Part shown: positions 53,580-62,147 of the stretch, piece by piece
How the letters are laid out: each line of letters starts with the position of its first letter
Position numbering within the stretch: position 1 is the stretch's first letter
Source of the DNA: Silvimonas iriomotensis
GTDB lineage: Bacteria; Pseudomonadota; Gammaproteobacteria; Burkholderiales; Chitinibacteraceae
Direction of reading: 5' to 3'
Length of the DNA stretch: 64,000 bases
Assembly: GCF_014645535.1 (NCBI RefSeq)
Contig: NZ_BMLX01000003.1
Span: 525,378-589,377, forward strand
Notes under the pieces: model-generated
Databases searched by the model: none
What the model saw: only the letters and a program-made list of their open reading frames with translations
Told to the model about the DNA's origin: nothing
Translations under genes and position numbers: made by a program

Positions 53580-54476
53580 TTACACGCCCAGCGTGCGGCG
53601 GACGTCATCGAGCGTACCTGCCACCACGGCACGGACGCGCTCGCTGCCCTGGCGCAACAGGTCGCGCACTTCATCGGGCTTGCTGGCCAGCGCGTTGCGG
53701 CGTTCGCGGATCGGCTCCAGTGCTTGCTGCAGGCACGCTTCCAGGTGGTGGCGGATCACCACATCCGACAAACCGCCACGACGGTATTTGGATTTCAGAT
53801 CATCCAGAAAATGGATGTCGGTCTCGAAAGCATCCAGGAAAAAGAACACTTCGTTGTGGTCCACATCGCCCGGGGCGCGGGCATTGGCGCGGGTCGGGTC
53901 AGTGATCAGGGCGTGGACGGCGGCGTGGATGTCATCCGGGTTGGCCGACAGCGGCAGCGCATGGGCCATCGAGTCCATCGCGACGCGGTTGCGGGCTTGC
54001 GCAGCCAGCACCGGCAGGGCCTCGACCAGGATCTCTGCGCCAGCGCGCTGGTTGATCGAACGCACCAGCGCGTTGCCGTGTTCGACCAGCGCGGCCTGGT
54101 GCGGATCAGCCGTGGGGACAAGACGGGTTTTCAGCGCGGTGATATCGGCCACGCCATGCGCGGCAGCCGGCTCATCCAGTTGCAGGGTTCTGGCGCAGAA
54201 GCGGGCGTAGCAATCGGCCAGTTCTTGCAGTTCTGGCACTTGCGATTGCACGAAGATGGTGCTGCGCTGCGGATCAATGCCAATGGCAAGGTAATCCAGG
54301 GCGACATCCAGCACATGGGCGTCACCGGTGCGGGCATCGGCCAGCATCACAAACTGGCGATGCTTGTCTTGCCAGGCCAGGCGCTGACGCAGGTTGCGCA
54401 CGTAATGACCCAGACCCAGCGGGCCGGTTGCCTTGTCGCCTGTCAGCAGAATCTGGTTGGGTGGAATAACCGTCAT
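53580..54476 (-). CDS. degenerate tryptophanyl-tRNA synthetase-like protein
   Basis: 298 residues, start ATG 54476 with CAGGAG upstream. It aligns with TrpRS over its length: ILLTGDKATGPLGLGHYVRN at the nucleotide site, GIDPQRSTIFVQSQVPE, LVPTADPHQ, and a C-terminal helix pair ending VRRTLGV. Key features are lost: the HIGH position reads GLGH, the KMSKS position reads AMDSM, the VPVGxDQ loop is altered, and the Trp-pocket segment around YPxLMAADIL is missing (the protein is about 35 residues shorter than usual). Aminoacylation is therefore unlikely; it may be a regulatory or other-substrate paralogue. The true trpS must lie elsewhere. Confidence 0.78.
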   Translation of the reverse strand: MTVIPPNQILLTGDKATGPLGLGHYVRNLRQRLAWQDKHRQFVMLADARTGDAHVLDVALDYLAIGIDPQRSTIFVQSQVPELQELADCYARFCARTLQLDEPAAAHGVADITALKTRLVPTADPHQAALVEHGNALVRSINQRAGAEILVEALPVLAAQARNRVAMDSMAHALPLSANPDDIHAAVHALITDPTRANARAPGDVDHNEVFFFLDAFETDIHFLDDLKSKYRRGGLSDVVIRHHLEACLQQALEPIRERRNALASKPDEVRDLLRQGSERVRAVVAGTLDDVRRTLGV

Positions 54477-54523
54477 GATTGTCGCTCCTGCGGTGTCTTG
54501 TTGTTAGCCGCGTTGTGTTGAAG

Positions 54524-54587
54524 CGCCGATTCAGGAAACGGTGAGGGGAACCCTCAGAATGACCAAAGCCGCCTGAATCGGCGGCTT
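54524..54587 (-). promoter_or_regulatory. switch-like leader of the TrpRS-like gene
   Basis: Two mutually exclusive structures. A local hairpin AAGCCGCC (54566-54573) with GGCGGCTT (54580-54587). Alternatively, 54572-54583 (CCTGAATCGGCG) pairs perfectly with 54524-54535 (CGCCGATTCAGG), a 12-bp match. A small GAGGG/CCCTC hairpin (54543-54555) lies between. The geometry resembles an attenuator but lacks a long U-run. Confidence 0.45.
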
Positions 54588-54725
54588 CGTATAGTCGAGT
54601 GAATACGGGTGGCCGCCGGTTAAGTGCGATACCACCAATAAAATCGTGCAACAGAAAGGTGCGTGGATTGCGTATTCATGCGATCACTATGCCCTGGATC
54701 AAAAACGTTTGCCAAGCGGTATTTT

Positions 54726-55532
54726 TTACAGCGCAGCCCCGACCGCATGCGGCCGGGCACAGACGGGGCAGGCCGGATCCTTGCGGTAGCGCATCTCGCG
54801 CCAGCTCAACTGGCGGGCATCCAGTAACAGCAAACGCCCGACGAGCGGTGTGCCGATGCCGGCAAGCAGCTTGAGGGCTTCGGCGGCCTGCGCCGTGCCG
54901 ATCATGCCGGTCAAGGGGGCGAATACGCCAAACGTGGCGCAAGGACTATCGCTGGCATCGCCTTCTTCGCCAAACAGGCAGTGATAGCACGGCGCGCTGT
55001 CCTGGCGCGCGTCAAACGTGGTCAGCTGACCATCAAAGCTGACCGCCGCACCGGAAACCAGCGGCACGCGCGCCGCCACGCAGGCGCGGTTGATGGCGTG
55101 CCGGGTGGCAAAGTTGTCAGAACAATCCAGCACCACATCCGATGCCTCTACCAGCGCCTGCAGGCGCGCTCCGGAAAGACGCTCTTGCAGTGGTTCAATG
55201 CGGATTTCCGGGTTGATGGCCGCCAGGGTTTGCGCGGCAGACTGCGCCTTGTTGATGCCGATGCGGCTCTGGTCATGCACGATCTGCCGTTGCAGATTGG
55301 TCAGATCAACCGTATCCGCGTCGGCAATGGTCAGGGTGCCGACGCCTGCCGCTGCCAGATACAAGGCTGCCGGCGCGCCCAGACCGCCCGCGCCCACAAT
55401 CAGCACGCGGGCTGAGGCAATGCGCGTCTGGCCTTCAACGCCAATGTCATCAAGCAGGATGTGCCGGCTATAGCGCAGCAACTGGTCATCATTGAGGTCG
55501 GCTGGGGCGGTGGCGGGGCTGGAGGTGGTCAT
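54726..55532 (-). CDS. moeB: MoeB/ThiF/HesA-family adenylyltransferase
   Basis: 268 residues. Adenylates the C-terminal Gly of a sulfur-carrier protein (MoaD or ThiS) for molybdopterin or thiazole synthesis. RYSRHILLDDIGVEGQTRI at the start, ATP-binding VGAGGLGAPAALYLAAAGVG, DLTNLQRQIVH, and the zinc knuckle as CYHC plus CPVC near the end. It follows ctpA and a small gene on the same strand, an order common in Neisseriales. Confidence 0.92.
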   Translation of the reverse strand: MTTSSPATAPADLNDDQLLRYSRHILLDDIGVEGQTRIASARVLIVGAGGLGAPAALYLAAAGVGTLTIADADTVDLTNLQRQIVHDQSRIGINKAQSAAQTLAAINPEIRIEPLQERLSGARLQALVEASDVVLDCSDNFATRHAINRACVAARVPLVSGAAVSFDGQLTTFDARQDSAPCYHCLFGEEGDASDSPCATFGVFAPLTGMIGTAQAAEALKLLAGIGTPLVGRLLLLDARQLSWREMRYRKDPACPVCARPHAVGAAL

Positions 55533-55595
55533 GAGGCAATCAAAAAACGGGGCAGATGCCCCGTTGATAGTGAAATCGGTCAGGCGCGCGGGGCG

Positions 55596-56003
55596 CTAGA
55601 GGTACCGTCGCAATTCTTCGGGGGTGTCGTCATGATCGCCATGCAGGTGATGTTCCCAGGCTTTGACGTACACCTCACGCGATTTGATCGGGTGTTCCGG
55701 GATTTCCATATTATCGCGCTGAACGTCTTCGGTGTAATGGATCAGTGCACGCTTGATCTTCTGCAGAATGCTGCCATCCAGATGAAACCCGCCGGTTTGC
55801 AGCCAGGTTTCCAGTTCAAGCAGCGTGTGTTCCATCACATCGTAATGTACGGTGACGCGGCGTTCAGCTGCGTGGGGCTGCACGACCACGCCGGGCAACC
55901 GGCCCAGCATGCGTGCAGCCTGCACAGCCTGATCGACGGGCAGGGCGTTAAAGACGATCTCGTGCGTCTTGTGACGTTCTGACGGGATGTGAGCGGACGG
56001 CAT
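55596..56003 (-). CDS. conserved small protein of unknown function
   Basis: 135 residues from ATG 56003 (an in-frame ATG at 56033 is possible). The first 70 residues have a ferredoxin-like beta-alpha-beta pattern (EIVFNALPVDQAVQAARMLG, VTVHYDVMEHTLLELETWLQ) like HMA or ACT domains but without CxxC. The rest is helical and ends in HHLHGDHDDTPEELRRYL. I do not recognise the family. It lies between ctpA and moeB on the same strand and may belong to that unit, although a terminator follows ctpA. Confidence 0.7.
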   Translation of the reverse strand: MPSAHIPSERHKTHEIVFNALPVDQAVQAARMLGRLPGVVVQPHAAERRVTVHYDVMEHTLLELETWLQTGGFHLDGSILQKIKRALIHYTEDVQRDNMEIPEHPIKSREVYVKAWEHHLHGDHDDTPEELRRYL

Positions 56004-56107
56004 TGCAGGCGTTCCATGGCAATCCTCATGCATCAAGCATAGGCGCCTCGCCGGCGCTTTGCATCCGCATCGGTGCAAACGGCATATGCTTAGACCGCTT
56101 TCAAAGA

Positions 56108-56132
56108 AAAACCCCGCCAGAAGCGGGGTTTT
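56108..56132 (-). terminator. intrinsic terminator after ctpA
   Basis: AAAACCCCGC (56108-56117), loop CAGAA, GCGGGGTTTT (56123-56132); on the minus strand it is followed by a T-rich tail. Confidence 0.88.
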
Positions 56133-56156
56133 GCGGAGCTTGCGGTACTGCCGGTG

Positions 56157-57671
56157 TCACTTTGCTGCAACGGGCGCCGAAGCGGCAGGCGCCGCAGCCT
56201 TGTTTTGCAGCAGCTGTTGCACCTTGAGCACGTTAAGACCCTGCTGCAGCTGGTAGTCGTACTTGCTGACCAGTTGACGCGGGTTGTTGTCGGCATCGGC
56301 ATCGCTGGCGTTGATCTTTTGCGGCTTGATCTGCGGTGCGTCATTGAGCTTGATGGCCGGGGTGGTCGCCGGGTCTTTCGGCTTGGCCTTGCCCGCGTCC
56401 TTGTCGGTCGGGTTATCCAGATGGTGTTCCAGATCAGACTCGTGCACTTCCAGCGCGGAAAAGTCGCCACGGCCGGCCACAGTGGCTTCTGCCACCTCGA
56501 TATCCGGGGTGATGCCCTTGGCCTGGATGGAACGGCCATTCGGCGTGAAGTAACGCGCGGTAGTGATCTTCAGCGCAGAGGTCGCGTCGATCGGCAGCAC
56601 GGTTTGCACCGAACCCTTGCCGAACGATTGCGTGCCAACCACGAGGGCGCGCTTGTGATCCTGCAGGGCGCCAGAGACGATCTCGGAAGCCGACGCGGTA
56701 CCACCGTTGATCAGGATCACGATCGGGACGTTCTTCACTTCCTTCGGTACGTTCTGGAAGTAATCCGCCTTGGCATCTTCACGCATGTAATTGGCGCGAT
56801 CCGCCGTCAGGCGCACCTTGGAATCCGCCGTGCGGCCTTCGGTGTACACCACCAGATCGCCCTTGGGCAGGAAGGCAGCAGACACACCGACCGCAGAGGT
56901 CAACAGCCCACCCGGGTTGTTACGCAGATCCAGCACCAGACCCTTGAGCGGGCCCTTGTTCTGCTTGTACAGATCGGTCAGCGCGGAGGCCAGGTTCTCG
57001 GTGGTACGTTCCTGGAACTGGGTGATGCGGATATAACCGTAACCCGGCTCGGCCAGTTGCGACTTCACGCTTTGCACCTTGATGATGGCGCGCTTGAGTT
57101 GCAGCACCATGGGCTTGGATTCGCCCTTGCGCAAAACAGTCAGCGTCACGGCGGTGCCGGCCTTGCCGCGCATCTTGGAGACCGCATCGTTGAGCGACAT
57201 GCCCTGTACCTGGGTGTCGTCGATCTTGACGATGTAATCGCCCGGCTTCACGCCGGCCTTGAAGGCCGGGGTGTCTTCAATCGGGGAAACGACGCGCACA
57301 AGGCCGTCTTCCATGTTGACTTCCAGACCCAGGCCGCCGAACTCGCCCTGCGTGCTGACTTGCAGGTCCTTGAAGGCGTCGGCGTCCAGATAGTCAGAGT
57401 GCGGATCAAGGCCGGAGACCATGCCCTTGATGGCGTTGTCGATCAGCTTTTTGTCGCTGACGGGCTCAACATAGCTTTGCTTGATCAGGCCAAACACGGT
57501 GGAAAACGCACGCAGTTCATCCACCGGCAGCGGGTTGCTGCTGGCTTCCTTGTCCGCCACGGCGTTAAACGAAAGACTCAGCGCGACACCAAGGCCCGCG
57601 CCAACAAGAACGAGTGCAATCTTCTGCATTTTGCTGGCCGGCTTATGTGCCGGTTTCTTCAGGCTGGGCAT
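56157..57671 (-). CDS. ctpA: C-terminal processing peptidase (S41)
   Basis: 504-residue periplasmic protease anchored by an N-terminal helix (IALVLVGAGLGVALSLSF). A PDZ domain lies at 110-190 (FGGLGLEVNMEDGLVRVVSP, GVKPGDYIVKID). Catalytic residues match Prc spacing: Ser327 in GGTASASE, Lys352 in SFGKGSVQ and Gln356. The C-terminal tail beyond 400 is charged and probably flexible. It typically trims envelope proteins or cell-wall hydrolases. It is downstream of envC on the same strand, a conserved pairing that suggests it controls peptidoglycan turnover. Confidence 0.95.
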   Translation of the reverse strand: MPSLKKPAHKPASKMQKIALVLVGAGLGVALSLSFNAVADKEASSNPLPVDELRAFSTVFGLIKQSYVEPVSDKKLIDNAIKGMVSGLDPHSDYLDADAFKDLQVSTQGEFGGLGLEVNMEDGLVRVVSPIEDTPAFKAGVKPGDYIVKIDDTQVQGMSLNDAVSKMRGKAGTAVTLTVLRKGESKPMVLQLKRAIIKVQSVKSQLAEPGYGYIRITQFQERTTENLASALTDLYKQNKGPLKGLVLDLRNNPGGLLTSAVGVSAAFLPKGDLVVYTEGRTADSKVRLTADRANYMREDAKADYFQNVPKEVKNVPIVILINGGTASASEIVSGALQDHKRALVVGTQSFGKGSVQTVLPIDATSALKITTARYFTPNGRSIQAKGITPDIEVAEATVAGRGDFSALEVHESDLEHHLDNPTDKDAGKAKPKDPATTPAIKLNDAPQIKPQKINASDADADNNPRQLVSKYDYQLQQGLNVLKVQQLLQNKAAAPAASAPVAAK

Positions 57672-57747
57672 TCAATAGCTCCAAAAACGGGTGTTTGTGT
57701 CGTGTTTAACGTTGTATCCAGAAACCTGTGCACAAGCTTCTGTCTGG

Positions 57748-59301
57748 CTATCCGGCCCAGGAAAGCGGATCCAGCGGTTTACCGTGCTGGCGGATTTCGA
57801 AGTATACGCCCGAATCCCCCATGCCACCGCTGTTGCCACTGGTGGCGATGGTATCGCCAGCCTGGACCGTATCACCGACTTTCTTCAAAAGACTTTCATT
57901 GGCAGCGTAAAGGCTCATATAGCCGCCACCGTGATCAATAATCATCAGATTGCCAAAACCACGCAGCCAGTCGGCAAAGACAACACGGCCGGTGGCGACG
58001 GATTTGACCGGCAAGCCGCTGGCAGCGCGAATGAACACGCCTTTCCAGGTGGCGCCTTCTGCACGCTGGGCACCAAAGCGGCCGATGACCTCGCCCTTGA
58101 GCGGCAAGCGCATGCGCCCCTTGAGCGCAGCAAACTGCTGCCCGGACTGGCTGGCATCCGGCTCTTCGGTGTTCTGGCGTGTCACCTTGTCCTGCGCCGG
58201 TGCGGTATCCGGCACTGGCGTCGGGCTGGTTTGTGCGGTTGTGGATGAACCCTGGTTGACGTTATTGCCGGCCTGCTGCTGGGCCGTATTCTTGCTCTTG
58301 TTGCTGGCGGCGGCCTTCTTGCGGGCGGCCTCTTCACGCGCCAGGCGCTGGGCCTCGGCTTTCTTGCGCGCCGCTTCTTCCCGGGCGCGCTTGATTTCCT
58401 GCTGTTTGATAATGGCATCCAGCCGCGCAATCAGCGTGGTGATGCGTTTTTCATCTGCCTGCAATTTGCCGATCTGGTTGCGCTGGGTGCTGATCTGCTG
58501 CGACAGCGTATTGAGCACTTCCTGCTTTTCTTGCTGATCATTCACCAGTTGCGCTTTTTGGGCGGCTTTCTGCCGCGCAAGTTCCTGCAATTCGTCGTTT
58601 TTCTCGCGGATGCGGTCAGACACATCGTTGAGTTGATCCAGTTGCTGCTGCAGTTGTTGCGCCAGTTGCTGCTGCGCGGCGGTCAGATAACGGTACCAGG
58701 TCAGCTCGCGGCTGGTCTGGTTGGGGTCTTGTTCATTGAGTACCAGGCGCCAGGCTTCCAGCTCACGCGTGCGGTAACGGCTGTTCAACAGATCAGCCAG
58801 CCGTTTCTGGCTATCACGGATATTGCTGCGGGTGCTGGCGATATCGGCTTGCAGCCGTGCCAGTTGGGCCGTGGTCAATGCGCGCTGGCTGGAAAGATCA
58901 TTGAGTACGCGATTGGCATCGGAAATGGCTTTTTCCGATTGCTGTAATGCATCAGCGGCGTCTTTGCGGTGCGATTCATTATTGGCCAGGTCTTTTTTCA
59001 GCTGGTCAATCTGGCCACGCAAATCCTTCAGCTCATCCTGCTTTTCTTTTTTGTCTGCATTGCTGACGGGCGCAGCAGGCGCAGCCGTGGCCAGGTGGGC
59101 TACAGCAGACAAAAGCAGCGTGGCGATAATCAGGCTACGGCTCGGCACGAGTCGGATCAGTTTCAGTGTTATGGGCCGTCTAAGGGCGAGTTGGCAGGCA
59201 CGGCAACGAAGCCACAGCAAAGGTAACACGCTCTTTGCTGGCTGGATACGCACTTCTTGCCCGCAAGCGTACGCATTATTGCGTAGTGGTTTGTCTGACA
59301 T
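57748..59301 (-). CDS. envC: EnvC-type murein hydrolase activator
   Basis: 517 residues as drawn. The signal-like segment LIIATLLLSAVAHLATAAPA begins only at residue 57, so the real start may be GTG 59148. A long coiled coil (80-300) is followed by a Lys/Ala-rich linker and a C-terminal LytM/M23 fold (400-517: GVFIRAASGLPVKSVATGRV, DHGGGYMSLYAAN, YFEIRQHGKPLDP). The zinc ligands HxxxD and the first His of HxH are replaced (TWKGV; YFEI), as in EnvC, which activates amidases rather than cutting peptidoglycan. Upstream of ctpA. Confidence 0.9.
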   Translation of the reverse strand: MSDKPLRNNAYACGQEVRIQPAKSVLPLLWLRCRACQLALRRPITLKLIRLVPSRSLIIATLLLSAVAHLATAAPAAPVSNADKKEKQDELKDLRGQIDQLKKDLANNESHRKDAADALQQSEKAISDANRVLNDLSSQRALTTAQLARLQADIASTRSNIRDSQKRLADLLNSRYRTRELEAWRLVLNEQDPNQTSRELTWYRYLTAAQQQLAQQLQQQLDQLNDVSDRIREKNDELQELARQKAAQKAQLVNDQQEKQEVLNTLSQQISTQRNQIGKLQADEKRITTLIARLDAIIKQQEIKRAREEAARKKAEAQRLAREEAARKKAAASNKSKNTAQQQAGNNVNQGSSTTAQTSPTPVPDTAPAQDKVTRQNTEEPDASQSGQQFAALKGRMRLPLKGEVIGRFGAQRAEGATWKGVFIRAASGLPVKSVATGRVVFADWLRGFGNLMIIDHGGGYMSLYAANESLLKKVGDTVQAGDTIATSGNSGGMGDSGVYFEIRQHGKPLDPLSWAG

Positions 59302-59629
59302 GGCGCACAGGGCGCGTAAATGATGATGTTAGTGCAGGGGTATGCCGGCTGCAATTAACCGGCTTGCCTTATTTGCCGCCGCAGACAAAAACAGCCAGTA
59401 TTGTATCAGGGTGTGTTTATCTTCCTGTTTGCCTGACCCGTGCCCAATATAAAATCCGGCGCAAATAAGCGGCACGCTCAATGAGCGTTGCGGTAGGGTT
59501 CCAAAGGTGGTTAGATATTCTATCCTGACTTGATTGCAGGATCAGGTAATGCCGGCCGGTACCTGGCCAGAAACGCTTGAATTGACAACATTTACACCGG
59601 TGGCGGTGCTGCCAGAAGAATCGAGGACG
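59302..59629. other. 328-bp gap between envC and the ArsR gene
   Basis: No gene seen. It is AT-richer than average, with a TAAAAT box and a TTGCCT 15 bases before it near 59440, and an inverted repeat ATCCTG/CAGGAT (59522-59527 with 59537-59542). These may be promoter or operator elements of the ArsR gene or of the divergent envC gene. Confidence 0.45.
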
Positions 59630-59941
59630 ATGGATAAAGCTAATTACCTGATGACGGACGAGCATATTGATCAGGCATCGCGCGCCATGAAGGCGATGTC
59701 GCATCCGTTGCGCCTGAAGATTCTGTGTGTTCTGGGAGACGGGGAAGTCAGTGTTCAGGAGATCGTGGATCAGGTCGGTACGACCCAGTCGAATATCTCC
59801 CAGCATCTGGCGCTGATGCGGGAAAAGGGCGTGCTGCGCACCCGCAAGGACGCCAACCGCGTGTATTACCGGGTGGGCGATATCCGCACCCTGGAAGTGA
59901 TCGCCATGCTGCGTGACGTATTCTGTGGGTTCTCTGGCTGA
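59630..59941 (+). CDS. ArsR-family regulator with BigR/SqrR-like cysteine pair
   Basis: 103 residues from ATG 59630 (GAGGA upstream). Winged helix: SHPLRLKILCVLGDGEVSVQ, recognition helix TTQSNISQHLALMREKGVLR, and a wing with NRVYYRVGD. Only two cysteines occur, Cys33 and Cys99, 66 residues apart, which is the same spacing as the persulfide-sensing pair I recall for SqrR (41/107) and BigR (42/108). Classical ArsR/SmtB metal sites are not evident. Sensing of reactive sulfur or redox state is inferred; the neighbouring thiol-redox genes fit this. Confidence 0.85.
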   Translation: MDKANYLMTDEHIDQASRAMKAMSHPLRLKILCVLGDGEVSVQEIVDQVGTTQSNISQHLALMREKGVLRTRKDANRVYYRVGDIRTLEVIAMLRDVFCGFSG

Positions 59942-59976
59942 TCCAGACGCCCCGTTCAAACAAGCCATTCAAGATT

Positions 59977-60016
59977 AAAAAACGGCCGGGATGCTTGATG
60001 CATGCCGGCCGTTTTT
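59977..60016. terminator. bidirectional intrinsic terminator
   Basis: AAAACGGCCGG and CCGGCCGTTTT arms (59979-59989, 60005-60015) extended by ATGC/GCAT around one G-G mismatch; A-run and T-run on the sides. It serves the ArsR gene and the convergent tlpA-like gene. Confidence 0.88.
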
Positions 60017-60038
60017 CATGATCGATACACCCGCGCAA

Positions 60039-60542
60039 TCAGTTCTTTTTACCCAGCAAACCATCCAGGGTTTTTTTCATCTCGGCCGGTTTGACCTGAC
60101 CAAGGTCTTTGGTGGTGATGTTGCCCTTGGTATCAATGACCACGGTAAACGGAAGGGCGCCAGCGTTATTGCCCAGTTTGGTCATCAATTCCAGCGCATC
60201 GCCACTGCCCAGCAAAACGGGATAGGTCACTTTGTATTGTTTGGTGAACTGCGCCACAGGGCCGGGTTCGTCAATCGCCACGCCGACAAACTGCACCTTG
60301 CCGTTATAGGCCTGCTGCAGTTTGACCAGGTCCGGCGTTTCCTGGCGGCATGGGCCGCACCAGGACGCCCAGAAATTGATCACCAGCGGTTGTTTGCCGC
60401 TGTATTGCGAGAGCTTTTGCGGCTTGCCTTGCAGGTCTTTGAGTGCGGTATCGAGCGGGGTATCCGCCAGGGCAAGCTGGCAGCCCGCCAGAAGCGTCAA
60501 CGCCAGCGCTGTGTGGCGCAAAAAACGGCCGGTCCGGATCAT
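60039..60542 (-). CDS. TlpA/ResA-type thioredoxin-fold lipoprotein
   Basis: 167 residues. A lipobox-like LAGC at 18-21 suggests lipid anchoring in the periplasm. The active site is WCGPC at 61-65 in VINFWASWCGPCRQE; the cis-Pro segment is NAGALPFTVVID. It likely reduces disulfides, for example in cytochrome c maturation or in peroxide defence. It starts in an ATGA overlap with dsbD, which can supply its electrons. Confidence 0.9.
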   Translation of the reverse strand: MIRTGRFLRHTALALTLLAGCQLALADTPLDTALKDLQGKPQKLSQYSGKQPLVINFWASWCGPCRQETPDLVKLQQAYNGKVQFVGVAIDEPGPVAQFTKQYKVTYPVLLGSGDALELMTKLGNNAGALPFTVVIDTKGNITTKDLGQVKPAEMKKTLDGLLGKKN

Positions 60543-62146
60543 TGCAGGGTGTTTCCTTGAACAAGTTGTTGCAGGATGCCGGCGAATTCTGCGGCAGTCG
60601 GATCACCCACCACACGCCTTTTTTGCAACTGGCCATCACGGTTATAGAACAGCATGGCGGGTGGGCCATACAAACCAAAACGCTTGAGCAGGGCGGCATC
60701 ATCCGCCGTATTGCGGGTCACGTCTGCCTGCAACAGCACATAGTTGGCCAGTTGTGCTTTGACCGCCGGATCAGGCAAAACGTTGCGATTGAATTCAAGG
60801 CAGGACACGCACCAGTCGGCGTAGAAATCCAGCAACACCGGTTTGCCATGTGCTGCGGCCACGGCGGCATCCAGTTCGGCTTCAGTTGCCACTTTCTGGA
60901 AACCGGCGGTATCGGGTTTGTACCACAGCGGGTGGCTGACCCACACTGCCGTACCAAGCAAAATCACCCCGAACACGCGCTTGACGTTGGTCATGGCCTT
61001 GCCCGACAGGCGCGGCAGCACCGTGGCGCCGAACGCACCAATCAGCAACAGCGGCACGCCCGTACCCAGACCCAGCGCGTAGAGCGCACCGCCGCCCAGG
61101 GCCAGATCGCCGGTTCTGGCCATATAAGCCAGCGCGCCAAACAAGGGGGGCGCCATGCAGGCGCCGACCAGCAAGGCCGACAAAATGCCCATGACAAACA
61201 CGGGTGCCAGCTTGCCGCCGGGCAAACGGTTGGCCAGATCATTCACCCTGCTTTGAAAGCCACCCGGCATCTGCAACTCAAACAGACCGAACATCGAGGC
61301 CGCCATGGCCACAAAAAACAGCGTGATGATGACAATGGTCAGCGACGATTGCAGTTGCACCGTCAGCAAGGTGCCGGTGCTGGCGGCGGCGATCCCGACC
61401 ATGGTGTAGGTCAGCGCAATGCCCTGAACGTAAACGAACGTCAGCCCGAATGCCTGCCAGCGGCTTTTGTTCTGGCCAATGACAATGCCGGAGACAATCG
61501 GCAGCAGCGGATACATGCAGGCGGTCAGCGAAAGGCCAATGCCTGCCAGGAAGAACAGCCCGACCGTGGCGGCCAGGCTACTGCGAAAAAAACCGCTGGT
61601 TCCTCCATCGCTGCCCACGTCGTTGGCGGCGACGGCAGTGCCGGCGGTGGTCGCGCCAAACAGTTGCTTGACGCCATCCTGCCCGGGTTTATCCATGTGC
61701 GAGGCGCCGTCTGCCGGCGGCGTCAGTTGTACAGTTTGCGGCGGATAGCACACGCCGGCCTCCGCACAGCCTTGCATGCGCACGGTCAGGTGCGGCGCGG
61801 CGGGCCAGGGCTGGCTGCTGGTCACGCGCACATCAATGCTGTGCGGATAAATTTCGACCTTGCCGAAATTGGGGTCGTTTTTTTGCTTGCCCTGCGGAAA
61901 CGCCGGCGTCAGCGGTTGCGCTGGCTGGGTGCTGAAGCTGATCCGCTCGCGATACAGGTAATAACCCTCGGCCACCGTGAAATGGACGTTAAGCGTATTG
62001 GCATCAATGGTTTCTACCGAGGCCTTGAAGGCTTCAGACGGGGGCAACAGATCTTTTTCATCGACCGCCAGCGCGCTTTGCGCCGCGACAAGACACCACA
62101 AGGCCAGGCAGGCCGTCACGAAAGATCGGGCAAACAGGTGCCGCAC
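60539..62146 (-). CDS. dsbD: thiol:disulfide interchange protein DsbD
   Basis: 535 residues from GTG 62146 (CTGGAGA upstream), one base after the cutA stop. Order: signal peptide, periplasmic alpha domain with the pair Cys-x5-Cys in MQGCAEAGVCYPP, eight-helix membrane domain (LSLTACMYPLLPIVSGIVIG; GACMAPPLFGALAYMA), and C-terminal gamma thioredoxin domain with WCVSC in FYADWCVSCLEF. It moves electrons from cytoplasmic thioredoxin to periplasmic partners such as the TlpA-like protein. Confidence 0.94.
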   Translation of the reverse strand: MRHLFARSFVTACLALWCLVAAQSALAVDEKDLLPPSEAFKASVETIDANTLNVHFTVAEGYYLYRERISFSTQPAQPLTPAFPQGKQKNDPNFGKVEIYPHSIDVRVTSSQPWPAAPHLTVRMQGCAEAGVCYPPQTVQLTPPADGASHMDKPGQDGVKQLFGATTAGTAVAANDVGSDGGTSGFFRSSLAATVGLFFLAGIGLSLTACMYPLLPIVSGIVIGQNKSRWQAFGLTFVYVQGIALTYTMVGIAAASTGTLLTVQLQSSLTIVIITLFFVAMAASMFGLFELQMPGGFQSRVNDLANRLPGGKLAPVFVMGILSALLVGACMAPPLFGALAYMARTGDLALGGGALYALGLGTGVPLLLIGAFGATVLPRLSGKAMTNVKRVFGVILLGTAVWVSHPLWYKPDTAGFQKVATEAELDAAVAAAHGKPVLLDFYADWCVSCLEFNRNVLPDPAVKAQLANYVLLQADVTRNTADDAALLKRFGLYGPPAMLFYNRDGQLQKRRVVGDPTAAEFAGILQQLVQGNTLQ

Positions 62147-62147
62147 G

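Noticed and set aside
54477-54725. T-box riboswitch for the TrpRS-like gene
   Set aside because: No T-box consensus (TGGNACCGCG-like) and no Stem I features; T-boxes are essentially absent from betaproteobacteria.
56154-57941. 595-codon plus-strand frame over ctpA
   Set aside because: Antisense shadow of the S41 peptidase with its Ser/Lys/Gln residues intact.
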